Part shown: piece after piece, positions 17,701-26,497 of the stretch
Layout: each line of letters starts with the position of its first letter
Numbering within the stretch: the first letter of the stretch is position 1
Assembly (NCBI RefSeq): GCF_011038785.1
Contig: NZ_JAAKDT010000004.1
Coordinates: 34,627-98,626 of the forward strand
DNA: 64,000 nucleotides
Reading direction: 5' to 3'
Source: Parabacteroides sp. ZJ-118
Lineage (GTDB): Bacteria; Bacteroidota; Bacteroidia; Bacteroidales; Tannerellaceae
Program-made: the position numbers and the translations under genes
The notes under the pieces: generated by a model
The model's input: the letters and a program-made list of their open reading frames with translations, nothing else
What the model was told of the DNA's origin: nothing
Databases searched by the model: none

Positions 17701-18573
17701 TCATTCCGAGGCATTCAGTTCCCGGATCCGGATCGCCACTTCCTCCATCAACCACTTGGGAGTGGATGTAGCGCCGCAAACCCCGACCCGGCGCACGCCC
17801 TCGGGCAAAGGTGCGGTAATCTCCGATACCTCGGAAATAAAAAGCGTATTCGGATTCGCTTTCCGGCACTCCTCGAACAGCATCTTCCCGTTGGAACTTT
17901 TACGACCGGCCACAAAATAGACCCAATCGTGGCTGGAGGCGAAAGCTTTTATATTCGGAAGACGATTCGCCACCTGACGACAAATCGTATCGTAATAGTT
18001 GAACTCTACCCCTTCCGCCATCCGCCGCTTGATCTCCGCCACTACCGCCTTGAACCCATCCAAGGATTTCGTGGTCTGGGAAAACAGGCTGATCGCACGG
18101 GTAAAGTCCAGACGATCGAGGTCTTCTATTTTCTCGATGACAATCGCCGTACCTTCCGTCTGGCCCACCAAGCCATTCACCTCCGCATGGCCTTTCTTGC
18201 CATAGATAACCAATTGGGTGTTATCCGCCCGGGTCTCTTGATAACATTTATGGATCTTACGCTGCAAACGCAAGACGACCGGACAAGTAGCGTCTATAAT
18301 CGTGATATTGTTTCGCTTCGCCAACGCATAGGTAGAAGGCGGCTCGCCATGCGCCCGGAGCAACACCTTCCGGCCTCTCAGCCTTGAAAGGCCCTCATGG
18401 TCGATCGTATGCAGCCCCATATGCTCCAACCGCTCTACCTCCAAACTGTTATGAACGATATCGCCCAGGCAATACAGCGTATCCGTATTACCCAGCTCCC
18501 GCTCCGCGCTTTCTATGGCGGTGACAACTCCAAAACAGAACCCGGAATCTTTATCTATCTCGACTTCTATCAT
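17701..18573 (-). CDS. ispH: 4-hydroxy-3-methylbut-2-enyl diphosphate reductase
   Basis: The last step of the non-mevalonate isoprenoid pathway, making IPP and DMAPP with a [4Fe-4S] cluster. Three conserved cysteines are visible: GFCFGV near residue 13, DATCPVV and DTICRQV. The substrate-binding motif GEPPST (normally with a preceding His, here RAHGEPPST) and the C-terminal GVCGATSTPKWL are present. 290 residues from the ATG at 18573, which precedes the conserved EVEIDKDSGFCFGV; the TTG 54 bases upstream is unlikely. Follows cmk on the same strand. Confidence 0.96.
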   Translation of the reverse strand: MIEVEIDKDSGFCFGVVTAIESAERELGNTDTLYCLGDIVHNSLEVERLEHMGLHTIDHEGLSRLRGRKVLLRAHGEPPSTYALAKRNNITIIDATCPVVLRLQRKIHKCYQETRADNTQLVIYGKKGHAEVNGLVGQTEGTAIVIEKIEDLDRLDFTRAISLFSQTTKSLDGFKAVVAEIKRRMAEGVEFNYYDTICRQVANRLPNIKAFASSHDWVYFVAGRKSSNGKMLFEECRKANPNTLFISEVSEITAPLPEGVRRVGVCGATSTPKWLMEEVAIRIRELNASE

Positions 18574-18660
18574 ATCTATACTATCATTACTAGACAAATA
18601 CTTACAGTTTTCTTCATTTTCTATCAAAAGTTCCCTTTATAGGATACTCCACGTACTTGT

Positions 18661-19350
18661 TTATGAACCGATCGTTTTATGATATTGTTCCAGCAACCAC
18701 GCCTTTTGCTCTTCCAAAGTCATGTGGGAATTATCCAGCACCAAGGCATCATCCGCCTGTCTCAAAGGGCCTTCTTCCCGGGTTGAATCTATATAATCCC
18801 GTTTCTTCACATTCTCCAGCACCTCCTCGTAAGAAGCAGGAATCCCCTTCGCCTCCAGCTCATCCACCCGGCGCTTGGCTCGTACTTCCGGCGAAGCCGT
18901 CACGAAAAGCTTCAACTCCGCGTCCGGGAATACGACCGTACCGATATCACGCCCATCCATCACGATGCCTTTCGCCTTCCCCATCTCTTGTTGCTTAGCG
19001 ACCAACGCACGGCGTACAAAACCCAGCGTAGCTACCGGACTCACCTTATCCGCCACTTCCATACCACGGATCTCTTTCTCTACATTCACGCCGTTTAAGT
19101 AGGTATCCGGTCGGCCGGTCTCCGCGTTCAAACGAAATGAGAGATCGATATGGTCAATCGCAGCTTTCAATGCGTCTTCCTTGATCTTCTCTCCCTCAAA
19201 AAATCCATGCTGAATGCAATACAAAGTCACGGCCCGATACATGGCACCCGTATCGAGATACGTATATCCGATCTCCTTGGCAAGATCTTTTGCCATGGTA
19301 CTTTTGCCACTGGAAGAGTGGCCGTCTATAGCGATAACTATTTTCTTCAT
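18661..19350 (-). CDS. cmk: Cytidylate kinase
   Basis: Phosphorylates CMP/dCMP with ATP. 229 residues, usual length. P-loop [15 protein letters not shown] near residue 9, [13 protein letters not shown] for nucleotide binding, [20 protein letters not shown], and [23 protein letters not shown] lid/C-terminal sequence. Lies between porQ and ispH with 31 and 87 bases of spacing; the porQ-cmk-ispH order suggests co-transcription. Confidence 0.97.
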   Translation of the reverse strand: MKKIVIAIDGHSSSGKSTMAKDLAKEIGYTYLDTGAMYRAVTLYCIQHGFFEGEKIKEDALKAAIDHIDLSFRLNAETGRPDTYLNGVNVEKEIRGMEVADKVSPVATLGFVRRALVAKQQEMGKAKGIVMDGRDIGTVVFPDAELKLFVTASPEVRAKRRVDELEAKGIPASYEEVLENVKKRDYIDSTREEGPLRQADDALVLDNSHMTLEEQKAWLLEQYHKTIGS

Positions 19351-19381
19351 ATATGCATGTATATATTATTAATGTATAGGT

Positions 19382-20392
19382 TTATTCTGCCACTTTCTTA
19401 AAATCGGCCAAGGTCGTAGATACGCTAATCATCATCGACAGGGCAGACGGATGATATTTCGCCAGCGAGAAGCCCACGTCAAACATCTTGATCCTTACGC
19501 CTGCGCCAGCCGAGAAGCCGGAGAAACTCCCCCCGCCTTTCAACTTCATATCCATATTGACCTTCGGATTGAATCCTACTCCCACCCAAAAGTTATCGGA
19601 CGGGATAAAATCCACGCCCATGATAAAATGCTTCGCCAGCGTCTTAATGAAAGAATCCCCGTCATACGCTTTATCCGTATGATCGATATAATCAAACTTC
19701 CAACGGTTCAAGTATTGGGCCGTCAAAGAGAAACGAATCGGGGCATGCGCCATCTTCTGGGTGATCCCCATCTGGATATCCCAAGGCATCTTTTGTCGCT
19801 CATCCTCATACGCTTTCAGTTGCGCGCCGATATTCTTCAAGGCGAAGCCAAAAGAAAAACCCTTCTCCGAATTATAATAACTCAATCCCGCATCTACGCA
19901 TAAGCCGATCGAGGTATAATCCGCCAGCCCCGAATACAAGAACTTCAAAGATAATCCACCCCGCCAACGCTCGCTCAAGTCACGAGCGTAGAAACCATTC
20001 ACACTGATATCTTTCGCCGAAAGACTCGCTCCGGTCACTCCATTATCCGGCAACACCTCCTTGATATCCCCATAGCTTATAAACGTAGCGCCTACACCCC
20101 AAGCTCCTTTTTCCCCATGCGCTTTCGCGAACAAGGCACTTCCTACGTTGATATCCGAGATGTAATTCATATAATTCAAATTGACCATCCCATCCATCTC
20201 CACACCCAACAACGCCGGATTATGGAAAATAAGCGAAGGGTCTCTTTCTACCAACGCCACGGTATGCCCACCCAAGGCGTTAGCCCGGGTCGAGGTCGGA
20301 AGACGCAAGAAAGTGTACGCCTCGCTCCCGTTTTGCGCTGAGACAGACCTTGTAATAACGAATAAAATCAGTATAAATAGTTTATTTCTCAT
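19382..20392 (-). CDS. porQ: Type IX secretion system protein PorQ
   Basis: About 336 residues with signal peptide (MRNKLFILILFVITRSVSA) and a predicted outer-membrane beta-barrel. The beginning of the mature protein, TFLRLPTSTRANALGGHTVAL followed by PSLIFHNPALLG, is the hallmark of PorQ, which with PorU, PorV and PorZ forms the T9SS attachment complex that sorts cargo and joins it to LPS. Repeated barrel strands end in aromatic residues (GFSFGFALKNIGAQ). The ATG at 20392 begins the signal peptide; an upstream TTG is inside the promoter box. None of the partner genes is in the window. Confidence 0.88.
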   Translation of the reverse strand: MRNKLFILILFVITRSVSAQNGSEAYTFLRLPTSTRANALGGHTVALVERDPSLIFHNPALLGVEMDGMVNLNYMNYISDINVGSALFAKAHGEKGAWGVGATFISYGDIKEVLPDNGVTGASLSAKDISVNGFYARDLSERWRGGLSLKFLYSGLADYTSIGLCVDAGLSYYNSEKGFSFGFALKNIGAQLKAYEDERQKMPWDIQMGITQKMAHAPIRFSLTAQYLNRWKFDYIDHTDKAYDGDSFIKTLAKHFIMGVDFIPSDNFWVGVGFNPKVNMDMKLKGGGSFSGFSAGAGVRIKMFDVGFSLAKYHPSALSMMISVSTTLADFKKVAE

Positions 20393-20413
20393 ATTTTCAT
20401 GTAAAAAATCGTT

Positions 20414-20421
20414 CAAAGATA
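20414..20421 (-). promoter_or_regulatory. Bacteroidetes -7 box for porQ-cmk-ispH
   Basis: The minus strand reads TATCTTTG, 22 bases before the porQ ATG. Confidence 0.55.
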
Positions 20422-20530
20422 CATTAATTCGGAAAAATGTTTTTACTTTACACCCGTAAATCTCGGGAATACGGATTTCACATAAACAGAAACGGGAAAA
20501 ATGCCTAAAAGGTATATTATCGCTCTCGTT

Positions 20531-20563
20531 TTTGCTTGATATATGAAATAATTTGTATTTTTG
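20531..20563 (+). promoter_or_regulatory. Bacteroidetes promoter for tonB
   Basis: TTTG at 20531-20534 and TATTTTTG at 20556-20563 with 21 bases between: a near-ideal TTTG / TAnnTTTG pair, 37 bases before the start. Confidence 0.75.
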
Positions 20564-20599
20564 CAGAAGTGAAAAACACTTATAAATTATTATAAACGT

Positions 20600-21292
20600 A
20601 TGGAAATTAAAAAATCACCGAAAGCGGACCTTGAGAAAGGTAAGACTCTGAGCGTCCTGATGGGATTCGTAGTGGGCTTAGCTGTCTTGTTCGTGGGCTT
20701 CGAATGGAGCACCCGCGATGTAATGGTCGTTCAGGCCAGCGAGGGTGTAGCAGACATCATCGCCGAGGAAGAAGTGGAAATCACGAGACCGGAGAACACG
20801 CCTCCGCCACCTCCCCCACCTCCAGCGCCCGTTGTAACCGAGGTTTTGAACGTTGTTGAAGATGACGTTGAATTGGAGCAGCAAGATATCTTATCATCGG
20901 AGGATGACCAAACCTCAGCGCAAGAGGCTGTTTATACGCCCCCCGCAGTTGTAGAGGAGGAAGAGGAGTCCGCGCAGCAGATCTTTACGGTTGTAGAGGA
21001 GATGCCGAAGTTCCCCGGTGGAGACGCGGAATTGCTGAAGTTTATCTCTAAATCAATCCGGTATCCGGTAATCGCGCAGGAAAACGGTATCCAAGGTCGT
21101 GTAATTTGCGCGTTCGTGGTTAACCGAGACGGGTCCGTAGTGGACGCCGAGGTATTACGCGGTGTAGACCCCTCATTGGACAAAGAGGCTCTTCGCGTGA
21201 TCGGGACCATGCCGAAATGGTCGCCGGGTAAGCAGAGAGGCAAACCGGTACGTGTCAAGTATACCGTGCCTATCACGTTCAGATTGCAATAG
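20600..21292 (+). CDS. tonB: TonB family energy transducer
   Basis: 230 residues: one N-terminal membrane segment (LMGFVVGLAVLFVGFEW, about 22-38), a periplasmic acidic/proline spacer with a run of eight prolines around residue 72, and a C-terminal TonB domain (FPGGDAELLKFISKSIRYPVIAQ, then GRVICAFVVNRDGSVVDAEVLRG and VKYTVPITFRLQ). TonB carries proton-motive energy from ExbB/ExbD to outer-membrane receptors. The exbB/exbD set lies about 2.2 kb downstream and is probably separately transcribed, since a strong terminator follows tonB. Bacteroidetes encode many TonBs, so the receptor is unknown. Confidence 0.92.
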   Translation: MEIKKSPKADLEKGKTLSVLMGFVVGLAVLFVGFEWSTRDVMVVQASEGVADIIAEEEVEITRPENTPPPPPPPPAPVVTEVLNVVEDDVELEQQDILSSEDDQTSAQEAVYTPPAVVEEEEESAQQIFTVVEEMPKFPGGDAELLKFISKSIRYPVIAQENGIQGRVICAFVVNRDGSVVDAEVLRGVDPSLDKEALRVIGTMPKWSPGKQRGKPVRVKYTVPITFRLQ

Positions 21293-21311
21293 TATTGACA
21301 TTAAACCTATC

Positions 21312-21344
21312 AAAAAGGCTGCTTCGTTTTCGCAGCCTTTTTTT
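21312..21344 (+). terminator. Intrinsic terminator after tonB
   Basis: An 11-bp stem (AAAAAGGCTGC with GCAGCCTTTTT) around a 9-base loop and ending in a T run: a classical rho-independent terminator 20 bases after the stop. Confidence 0.9.
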
Positions 21345-21373
21345 ATTTCATAACTCCATTAATTGATACTGCT

Positions 21374-22348
21374 ATGTTAGCATTCGAGAATATACTTCAA
21401 CGAATAGAAAGCGAGATCTCTCAACTACAATTCACAAATCCGCCCAAAAGCTTATACGAGCCGATAGAGTACATCTTGTCTCTCGGAGGAAAAAGAATAC
21501 GTCCGGCGTTAACGTTGATGGCATGTAATATATACAATGATCGTATAGAGAACGCAATCAAGCCTGCTTTAGGTCTGGAAGTTTTCCATAACTTTACCTT
21601 GCTGCACGACGACCTGATGGATGAAGCGGATAAAAGGAGGAACAAACCTACCGTACACAAGGTATGGAATGCCAATACGGCGATTCTTTCCGGAGACGCG
21701 ATGCTAATAGCGGCTTACCAATTAATCGGATCAACGGATCCCATCCACCTCAAACAAGTGTTGGATTTATTTACACAAACGGCGGCGGAAATATGTGGAG
21801 GCCAGCAATTCGACATGGAATTCGAGTCGCGCGTGGATGTGAGTGAGGAAGAATACATCGAGATGATCCGGCTAAAGACAGCCGTATTATTGGCCTGCGC
21901 CCTTAAGACAGGAGCCTTACTTGGAGGTGCCTCACAGGAAGACGCGGACAATTTATACGCGTTTGGAATCAATATCGGTCTGGCGTTTCAACTGCAAGAT
22001 GATTTACTGGATGTATATGGTGACACCGCCACTTTCGGGAAAAACATTGGCGGCGATATCCTTTGCGACAAGAAAACATTCTTATTGATCAACGCTCTCA
22101 GACTGGCCAATAAAGAGCAAGCGGGAACGCTCCGTGGCTGGATGGGCAAAAACCAATTCGACCCGGCTCAAAAGATACAGGCATTCACCTCTATCTACAA
22201 CGAATTACAGCTAAAACAATTGACAGAAAATAAAATCCAAGCCTATTACGACGCATCCGTGGAGAACTTAAACGCTCTACGGGTCGCCCCCGAGAAATTA
22301 ACGATCCTAAAAGAGGTTTGTGATCATTTAATGCATAGACAATCTTAA
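21374..22348 (+). CDS. Trans-isoprenyl diphosphate synthase (polyprenyl synthetase)
   Basis: 324 residues with both aspartate-rich Mg-binding motifs: DDLMDEADKRR (first, near residue 80) and QLQDDLLDVYGD (second, near 205), plus LGGKRIRPAL for IPP binding. It condenses IPP onto an allylic diphosphate. Small residues before the first Asp motif (NFTLLHDD) suggest a medium- or long-chain product such as the quinone side chain, but chain length cannot be fixed from sequence alone. Followed after three bases by tatD. Confidence 0.93.
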   Translation: MLAFENILQRIESEISQLQFTNPPKSLYEPIEYILSLGGKRIRPALTLMACNIYNDRIENAIKPALGLEVFHNFTLLHDDLMDEADKRRNKPTVHKVWNANTAILSGDAMLIAAYQLIGSTDPIHLKQVLDLFTQTAAEICGGQQFDMEFESRVDVSEEEYIEMIRLKTAVLLACALKTGALLGGASQEDADNLYAFGINIGLAFQLQDDLLDVYGDTATFGKNIGGDILCDKKTFLLINALRLANKEQAGTLRGWMGKNQFDPAQKIQAFTSIYNELQLKQLTENKIQAYYDASVENLNALRVAPEKLTILKEVCDHLMHRQS

Positions 22349-22351
22349 TCC

Positions 22352-23137
22352 ATGAGGTTAATAGACACACATTGCCATTTATATCTGGAGGATTTCGATC
22401 CGGAACAAGACGAACTGGCTCAAAGAGCGAAAGAATCGGGTATCGACGCCCTGCTTCTGCCAAACGTAGACCTGACGACGATTGACAGAATGCACGATTT
22501 ATGCGATCGATACCCGGAGTTTGTTTTCCCCATGATGGGATTGCACCCGACCAGCGTAAATAGCCATTACATCGATATCCTGAAACGAACAGAATCCTAC
22601 CTGTCTAAACGTACCTATTGCGGTATCGGTGAAATCGGGATCGATCTATATTGGGATAAGACCTATTTGAGGGAGCAACGTATCGTTTTCGAGGAACAAC
22701 TGCGTTGGAGCGTCGATCTGAACCTGCCCGTAGCCATCCATACCCGCGACGCATATCCGGAAGTTCTGGAATGCATACATAAAGTCGGAGCGGAAAGACT
22801 TAAGGGCGTATTTCATAGTTTTACCGGCACGACGGAAGAACTGGAAGAAATAAAGAAACTGCCCACCTTCAAGATTGGGATAAACGGAGTTGTTACCTTC
22901 AAGAACTCAAAACTGGCCGAAGTCATCCGGCAAACAGATATTGAAAAGATACTCTTGGAAACAGACGCCCCCTATCTTTCACCGGTCCCCTACAGAGGCA
23001 GACGGAATGAGCCTACTTATATATGGAAGACGGCCGAGAAAGTGGCAGAAACTTTCGGCCTCACACTAGAGGGGACCGTAAACGCTACTCGAAAAAACAC
23101 ATTGGGATTATTTAATAGCGTAAATAAACCCCTATAG
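22352..23137 (+). CDS. tatD: TatD family metal-dependent deoxyribonuclease
   Basis: A TIM-barrel amidohydrolase-like nuclease of 261 residues. Metal ligands are visible: DTHCHLYLEDF at the start, GEIGIDLYWD with the bridging Glu, VAIHTRDAYPE, GVFHSFTG and LLETDAPYLSP near the end. TatD enzymes have 3'-5' exonuclease activity on DNA/RNA; D-aminoacyl-tRNA deacylase activity is also reported in the wider family. It follows the polyprenyl synthase with a 3-base gap, so the two are co-transcribed. Confidence 0.94.
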   Translation: MRLIDTHCHLYLEDFDPEQDELAQRAKESGIDALLLPNVDLTTIDRMHDLCDRYPEFVFPMMGLHPTSVNSHYIDILKRTESYLSKRTYCGIGEIGIDLYWDKTYLREQRIVFEEQLRWSVDLNLPVAIHTRDAYPEVLECIHKVGAERLKGVFHSFTGTTEELEEIKKLPTFKIGINGVVTFKNSKLAEVIRQTDIEKILLETDAPYLSPVPYRGRRNEPTYIWKTAEKVAETFGLTLEGTVNATRKNTLGLFNSVNKPL

Positions 23138-23283
23138 ACACTTTTTTTCGAATGAAGTTAAAATTTATCCCGCGGATATTGTGTATATGTCAAGCAAAAA
23201 CTATAGATTTGTGCACTGAAAAGATTGCATATGGGAATTTTTTCGTATTTTGCGGTCGTTTTAGAAGAAGCAGGGCGAATATT

Positions 23284-23371
23284 GGAGAGATGCTCGAGTG
23301 GTTGAAGAGGCACGCCTGGAAAGCGTGTAAACTCCTAAAGGGTTTCGCGGGTTCGAATCCCGCTCTCTCCG
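23284..23371 (+). tRNA. tRNA-Ser (GGA)
   Basis: An 88-base class II tRNA with acceptor GGAGAGA pairing to TCTCTCC, discriminator G, anticodon loop CTGGAAA (anticodon GGA), a long variable arm (CGTGTAAACTCCTAAAGGGTTTCGC region) and T-loop GGTTCGAATCC. CCA is not encoded. Lies upstream of exbB. Confidence 0.97.
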
Positions 23372-23451
23372 CGGTGGAGGATACCATGAATTAATTAACA
23401 ATAAAATAAAAACAAATAAGAGAATTATTAATCTTAAAAATTAAACACACA

Positions 23452-24186
23452 ATGAAAAAGTTATTTGCAAAAGCACTCTTGGGTGTATGTGCCCTTGGAA
23501 CTTCTACCGTAGCATTCGCGCAGGATGCGGCTCCTGCAGTTGAAGGAGGTATGTATCAAGCATTAAAGACAAAGTTTATCGAAGGTGGTGCCGACTTCAT
23601 GAGTTTGGTTGCGATCGCTTTGATTTTCGGTTTGGCATTCTGCTTGGAGAGAATTATCTACTTAAACTTAGCTGAGACAAATTCCAGCAAATTATTGAAA
23701 GGTATAGAGGATGCTTTAGACAAGGGTGATGTAGAAGGTGCTAAAGCAATCGCTCGCGACACAAGAGGTCCTATCGCTTCCATCGCTTACCAAGGCTTGA
23801 TGAGAATAGACCAAGGTATCGATGTAGTAGAGAAATCTATTGTTTCTTACGGTGGTGTTCAAGGTGGTCTTTTGGAAAAGAACATGTCTTGGATCACATT
23901 GTTCATCGCAATGGCTCCGTCTTTGGGATTCTTGGGAACTGTAGTAGGTATGATCATGGCGTTCGATAAAATCGAGCAAGTTGGTGATATCAGCCCGACG
24001 GTTGTAGCAGGTGGTATGAAAGTGGCCTTGATTACTACCGTAGGTGGTTTGATCGTTGCTTTGATCCTTCAGGTATTCTATAACTATTTGTTAAGCAAAT
24101 TGGAGGCTATCTTGAACCAGATGGAGGATGCTTCTATCACATTGCTCGACTTGGTTATCAAATACAACGTCAAATTCAAAAAATAA
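23452..24186 (+). CDS. exbB: ExbB/TolQ/MotA proton channel
   Basis: 244 residues with a signal-like first helix (LFAKALLGVCALGTSTVAFA), a second segment (FMSLVAIALIFGLAFCLERII), then the ExbB channel helices (WITLFIAMAPSLGFLGTVVGMIMAF and VAGGMKVALITTVGGLIVALILQVFYN). With ExbD it forms the inner-membrane proton channel that drives TonB. It heads a four-gene run (exbB, a membrane protein, exbD, exbD) with spacings of 9, 32 and -1 bases. The N-terminal extra hydrophobic segment with AFAQDAAP looks cleavable, as in other Bacteroidetes ExbB proteins. Confidence 0.93.
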   Translation: MKKLFAKALLGVCALGTSTVAFAQDAAPAVEGGMYQALKTKFIEGGADFMSLVAIALIFGLAFCLERIIYLNLAETNSSKLLKGIEDALDKGDVEGAKAIARDTRGPIASIAYQGLMRIDQGIDVVEKSIVSYGGVQGGLLEKNMSWITLFIAMAPSLGFLGTVVGMIMAFDKIEQVGDISPTVVAGGMKVALITTVGGLIVALILQVFYNYLLSKLEAILNQMEDASITLLDLVIKYNVKFKK

Positions 24187-24195
24187 GTACGAATT

Positions 24196-24669
24196 ATGGC
24201 AGTTACTAAAATAAGAAAGATATCCAGTTGGACATTATTGATAAGCGCAGTTGTCAGTATTGTCGTTTTGGGTATGTTTTTCGCAGGTGGAGTCGTAGAT
24301 CCCGCCGCTGAAATGAAAGAGCCTGTTTACACAGGACTCCTGATTGATTGGACCTCAATATTGTTCTTCGTGACAATCATCAGTACGGTATTGTTTGCTG
24401 TTTGGCAATTTATCGGCTTGTTGAAAACAGACACGAAGTCGGCGATCACATCTCTGGTTACATTAGTATGTTTCGCTGCTCTTTTGTTCATCACTTACAC
24501 AATGGGTGATGCCACTCCGTTGGAAGGTTTGAACGCAGACTCTCAAGAGTACAATACTGCCGGTTGGTTGAAGATATCCGACATGTGGATTATGTCAACA
24601 ATCGCATTGATTGTAATGATTGTCGCTTGTATCTTTTGGGGATCTATCAAGAGAATCTTGGGAAAATAA
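24196..24669 (+). CDS. Four-helix membrane protein between exbB and exbD
   Basis: 157 residues and no family I can name. Four hydrophobic segments are seen: about 12-31 (TLLISAVVSIVVLGMFFAGG), 50-71 (SILFFVTIISTVLFAVWQF), 80-99 (ITSLVTLVCFAALLFITYT) and 127-149 (MWIMSTIALIVMIVACIFWGS), with short acidic loops. It starts 9 bases after exbB and precedes two exbD genes, so it is probably an accessory part of the TonB motor. That is inference from position. Confidence 0.8.
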   Translation: MAVTKIRKISSWTLLISAVVSIVVLGMFFAGGVVDPAAEMKEPVYTGLLIDWTSILFFVTIISTVLFAVWQFIGLLKTDTKSAITSLVTLVCFAALLFITYTMGDATPLEGLNADSQEYNTAGWLKISDMWIMSTIALIVMIVACIFWGSIKRILGK

Positions 24670-24701
24670 AAGTAATAACGAACTGATAAAACAAGAAAGA
24701 A

Positions 24702-25292
24702 ATGGGTAAGAAAAGAAAGACACCGGGAATCAATGGTTCTTCTTCGGCCGACATCGCTTTCATGTTGCTTATCTTCTTCCTTATTACTACATCAATGGAT
24801 ACAGATAAAGGTTTGGCAAGACGTTTGCCGCCCCCTGTTCCTAAAGATCAGAAGAACGATACCGATGTTGATATCAAAAAGAGAAACTTGCTGGTTGTAT
24901 TGATCAACAGTAACAACCAAATTCTTTGTGGTGATCAATTTGTCGATATCAAGCAATTGAAAGACAAGATTAAGGACTTCATTGATAATCCTTTTAACGA
25001 TGAGCATAAGCCTGAACGAGTTGAGGTTGATGTTCCATTCTTTGGGAAGCAAATGGTAACAAAGAACCACGTGATTTCATTGCAGAATGACCGCGGTACT
25101 GAATACCAAGCTTATATCAACGTTCAAAATGAGATCGCAGCCGCATACAACGAATTGAGAAACGATGTTTCCAAAAAGAAGTTTGGCAAGGTTTTCGCGG
25201 ACTTGGACGAAGAGCAACAAAAAGCCGTACAGCAGATTTATCCGCAAAAGATATCGGAAGCTGAACCTAAAAATTATGGAGGTAAAAAGTAA
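24702..25292 (+). CDS. exbD: ExbD/TolR biopolymer transport protein (first copy)
   Basis: 196 residues: a basic N-terminus (MGKKRKTPGINGSS), one membrane helix with the proton-carrying Asp (SADIAFMLLIFFLITTSMD, Asp near residue 18), and a periplasmic domain (NLLVVLINSNNQILCGDQ). The periplasmic part is longer than a standard ExbD of about 140 residues, with an insertion after about residue 90. Its stop overlaps the next exbD start by one base (TAATG). Confidence 0.92.
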   Translation: MGKKRKTPGINGSSSADIAFMLLIFFLITTSMDTDKGLARRLPPPVPKDQKNDTDVDIKKRNLLVVLINSNNQILCGDQFVDIKQLKDKIKDFIDNPFNDEHKPERVEVDVPFFGKQMVTKNHVISLQNDRGTEYQAYINVQNEIAAAYNELRNDVSKKKFGKVFADLDEEQQKAVQQIYPQKISEAEPKNYGGKK

Positions 25293-25759
25293 TGGGAAAG
25301 TTTAGTAAAGCGGGCGGTCGTGAAATGCCCGAATTGAATACATCATCATTACCCGACTTGGTGTTCGCTTTTTTGTTCTTCATCATGATGGTAACATCCA
25401 TGCGTGAGGTAACACTAAAAGTAGAGTTCCATGCTCCACAGGCTACAGAGCTTCAAAAATTGGAGAAGAAATCTTTGGTTACATTTATCTATGTAGGTAA
25501 ACCGACCCGGGATTTAAGGGCGAAGATGGGTTCTGAAACTCGTATCCAATTAAACGATGCTTTCGCCGAGGTTTCTGAAATCCAGGATTACATCGCACAG
25601 GAAAAGTCTAGTATGAAAGAAGAGGATCAGCCGTTTATGACTGTTTCTATCAAAGCTGACAAAGAGACTAGAATGGGTGTTATCACCGATGTAAAACAGG
25701 CTCTCCGTGAAGCTTACGCATTGAAGATTAGTTATTCCGCCGCACAACGGGTAGATTAA
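25292..25759 (+). CDS. exbD: ExbD/TolR biopolymer transport protein (second copy)
   Basis: 155 residues: MGKFSKAGGREMPELNTSS, then one membrane helix with the functional Asp (LPDLVFAFLFFIMMVTSMRE) and a periplasmic domain ending in the ExbD-like MGVITDVKQALREAYALKISYSA. It differs clearly from the first copy, which suggests a heteromeric ExbD pair rather than a recent duplication. The start overlaps the previous stop; the operon ends in a strong terminator. Confidence 0.92.
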   Translation: MGKFSKAGGREMPELNTSSLPDLVFAFLFFIMMVTSMREVTLKVEFHAPQATELQKLEKKSLVTFIYVGKPTRDLRAKMGSETRIQLNDAFAEVSEIQDYIAQEKSSMKEEDQPFMTVSIKADKETRMGVITDVKQALREAYALKISYSAAQRVD

Positions 25760-25768
25760 TTATTCCGA

Positions 25769-25812
25769 TAACATAAAAAAGGCGGGATTTATTTCCCGCC
25801 TTTTTTATGTTA
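25769..25812. terminator. Bidirectional terminator between exbD and GNAT gene
   Basis: A perfect 19-bp inverted repeat (TAACATAAAAAAGGCGGGA with its complement) around a 6-base loop. A/T runs on both flanks make it work in both directions. Its right arm includes the last bases of the convergent GNAT gene. Confidence 0.92.
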
Positions 25813-26353
25813 CTTTATAAACATTTTGATGTATGGCGGTCTTAATCCGCTCAAAAGATTGTCCCAAGTCAAGCTCTCCATACATCATTAAACGCATTTC
25901 TAAAAAAGCCTCTCCCTCACGATAGGGAGGTTGGAAATACACATGGTGATCCAAGACAAACCCAAGACGCTCATAAAAACGAATTCTACGTTTACTCATC
26001 TCCTCTGTTGGCATTTCTACCTCTAAGACAACCGGATCTTTGCGAAGAGCTAAAAACCCGGTCATCGCTTTCGCTCCGATCCCACTGTCGCGAACGGACT
26101 CTTCAATCGCAAAATGCTCTACATAAACAAAATCCTCAAATTGCCATCCCGTAATGAAACCCACGTAAATACCATCACGCAGCAAGGCATACATCTCGAA
26201 ACGGTTATCTTCCTCCAAAAGCCTACGCACCAAAGAGAAATCACGACGTTCTTCCTCAGGGAAAGAAGCAGTATATGTTTTCTCTACCAGATCCAAAAAA
26301 GGATCGGCTATCTCCCGGACAGGTTTACTAATTATTCCAAGATCTGCGCTCAT
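25805..26353 (-). CDS. GNAT family N-acetyltransferase
   Basis: 182 residues. The core GNAT pattern is visible: YALLRDGIYVGFITGWQFEDFVYVEHFAIEE region (strands beta2-4), RDSGIGAKAMTGFL (acetyl-CoA pyrophosphate-binding motif A, the usual Q/RxxGxG/A form, near residue 88), EVEMPTEEMSKRRIRFYERLGF (motif B, N-terminal helix then FYERLGF). The acetylated substrate is unknown. Convergent with the exbD operon, its stop falling inside the shared terminator, and divergent from the Lrp-type regulator. Confidence 0.86.
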   Translation of the reverse strand: MSADLGIISKPVREIADPFLDLVEKTYTASFPEEERRDFSLVRRLLEEDNRFEMYALLRDGIYVGFITGWQFEDFVYVEHFAIEESVRDSGIGAKAMTGFLALRKDPVVLEVEMPTEEMSKRRIRFYERLGFVLDHHVYFQPPYREGEAFLEMRLMMYGELDLGQSFERIKTAIHQNVYKVT

Positions 26354-26439
26354 AAAATAAATACTTAATAATTGAATAAAGACCGCTTACAAAATCAAAA
26401 TAATCGACCATAATCTCTAGGTTATTATAAGCTTTTCAT

Positions 26440-26447
26440 TACATTTG
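26440..26447 (+). promoter_or_regulatory. Bacteroidetes -7 box for the Lrp/AsnC regulator
   Basis: TACATTTG matches TAnnTTTG, 51 bases before the ATG at 26498. The A/T-rich intergenic stretch to 26497 could also hold the regulator's own binding site, but no clear operator was seen. Confidence 0.5.
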
Positions 26448-26497
26448 TATTAAATATGAAGAATGTAATCTAACAGTAATACAAATATAATAAATAT

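Noticed and set aside
23152..23394. An 80-codon frame over the tRNA-Ser region
   Set aside because: It translates through the tRNA; the minus-strand counterpart is the same artefact.
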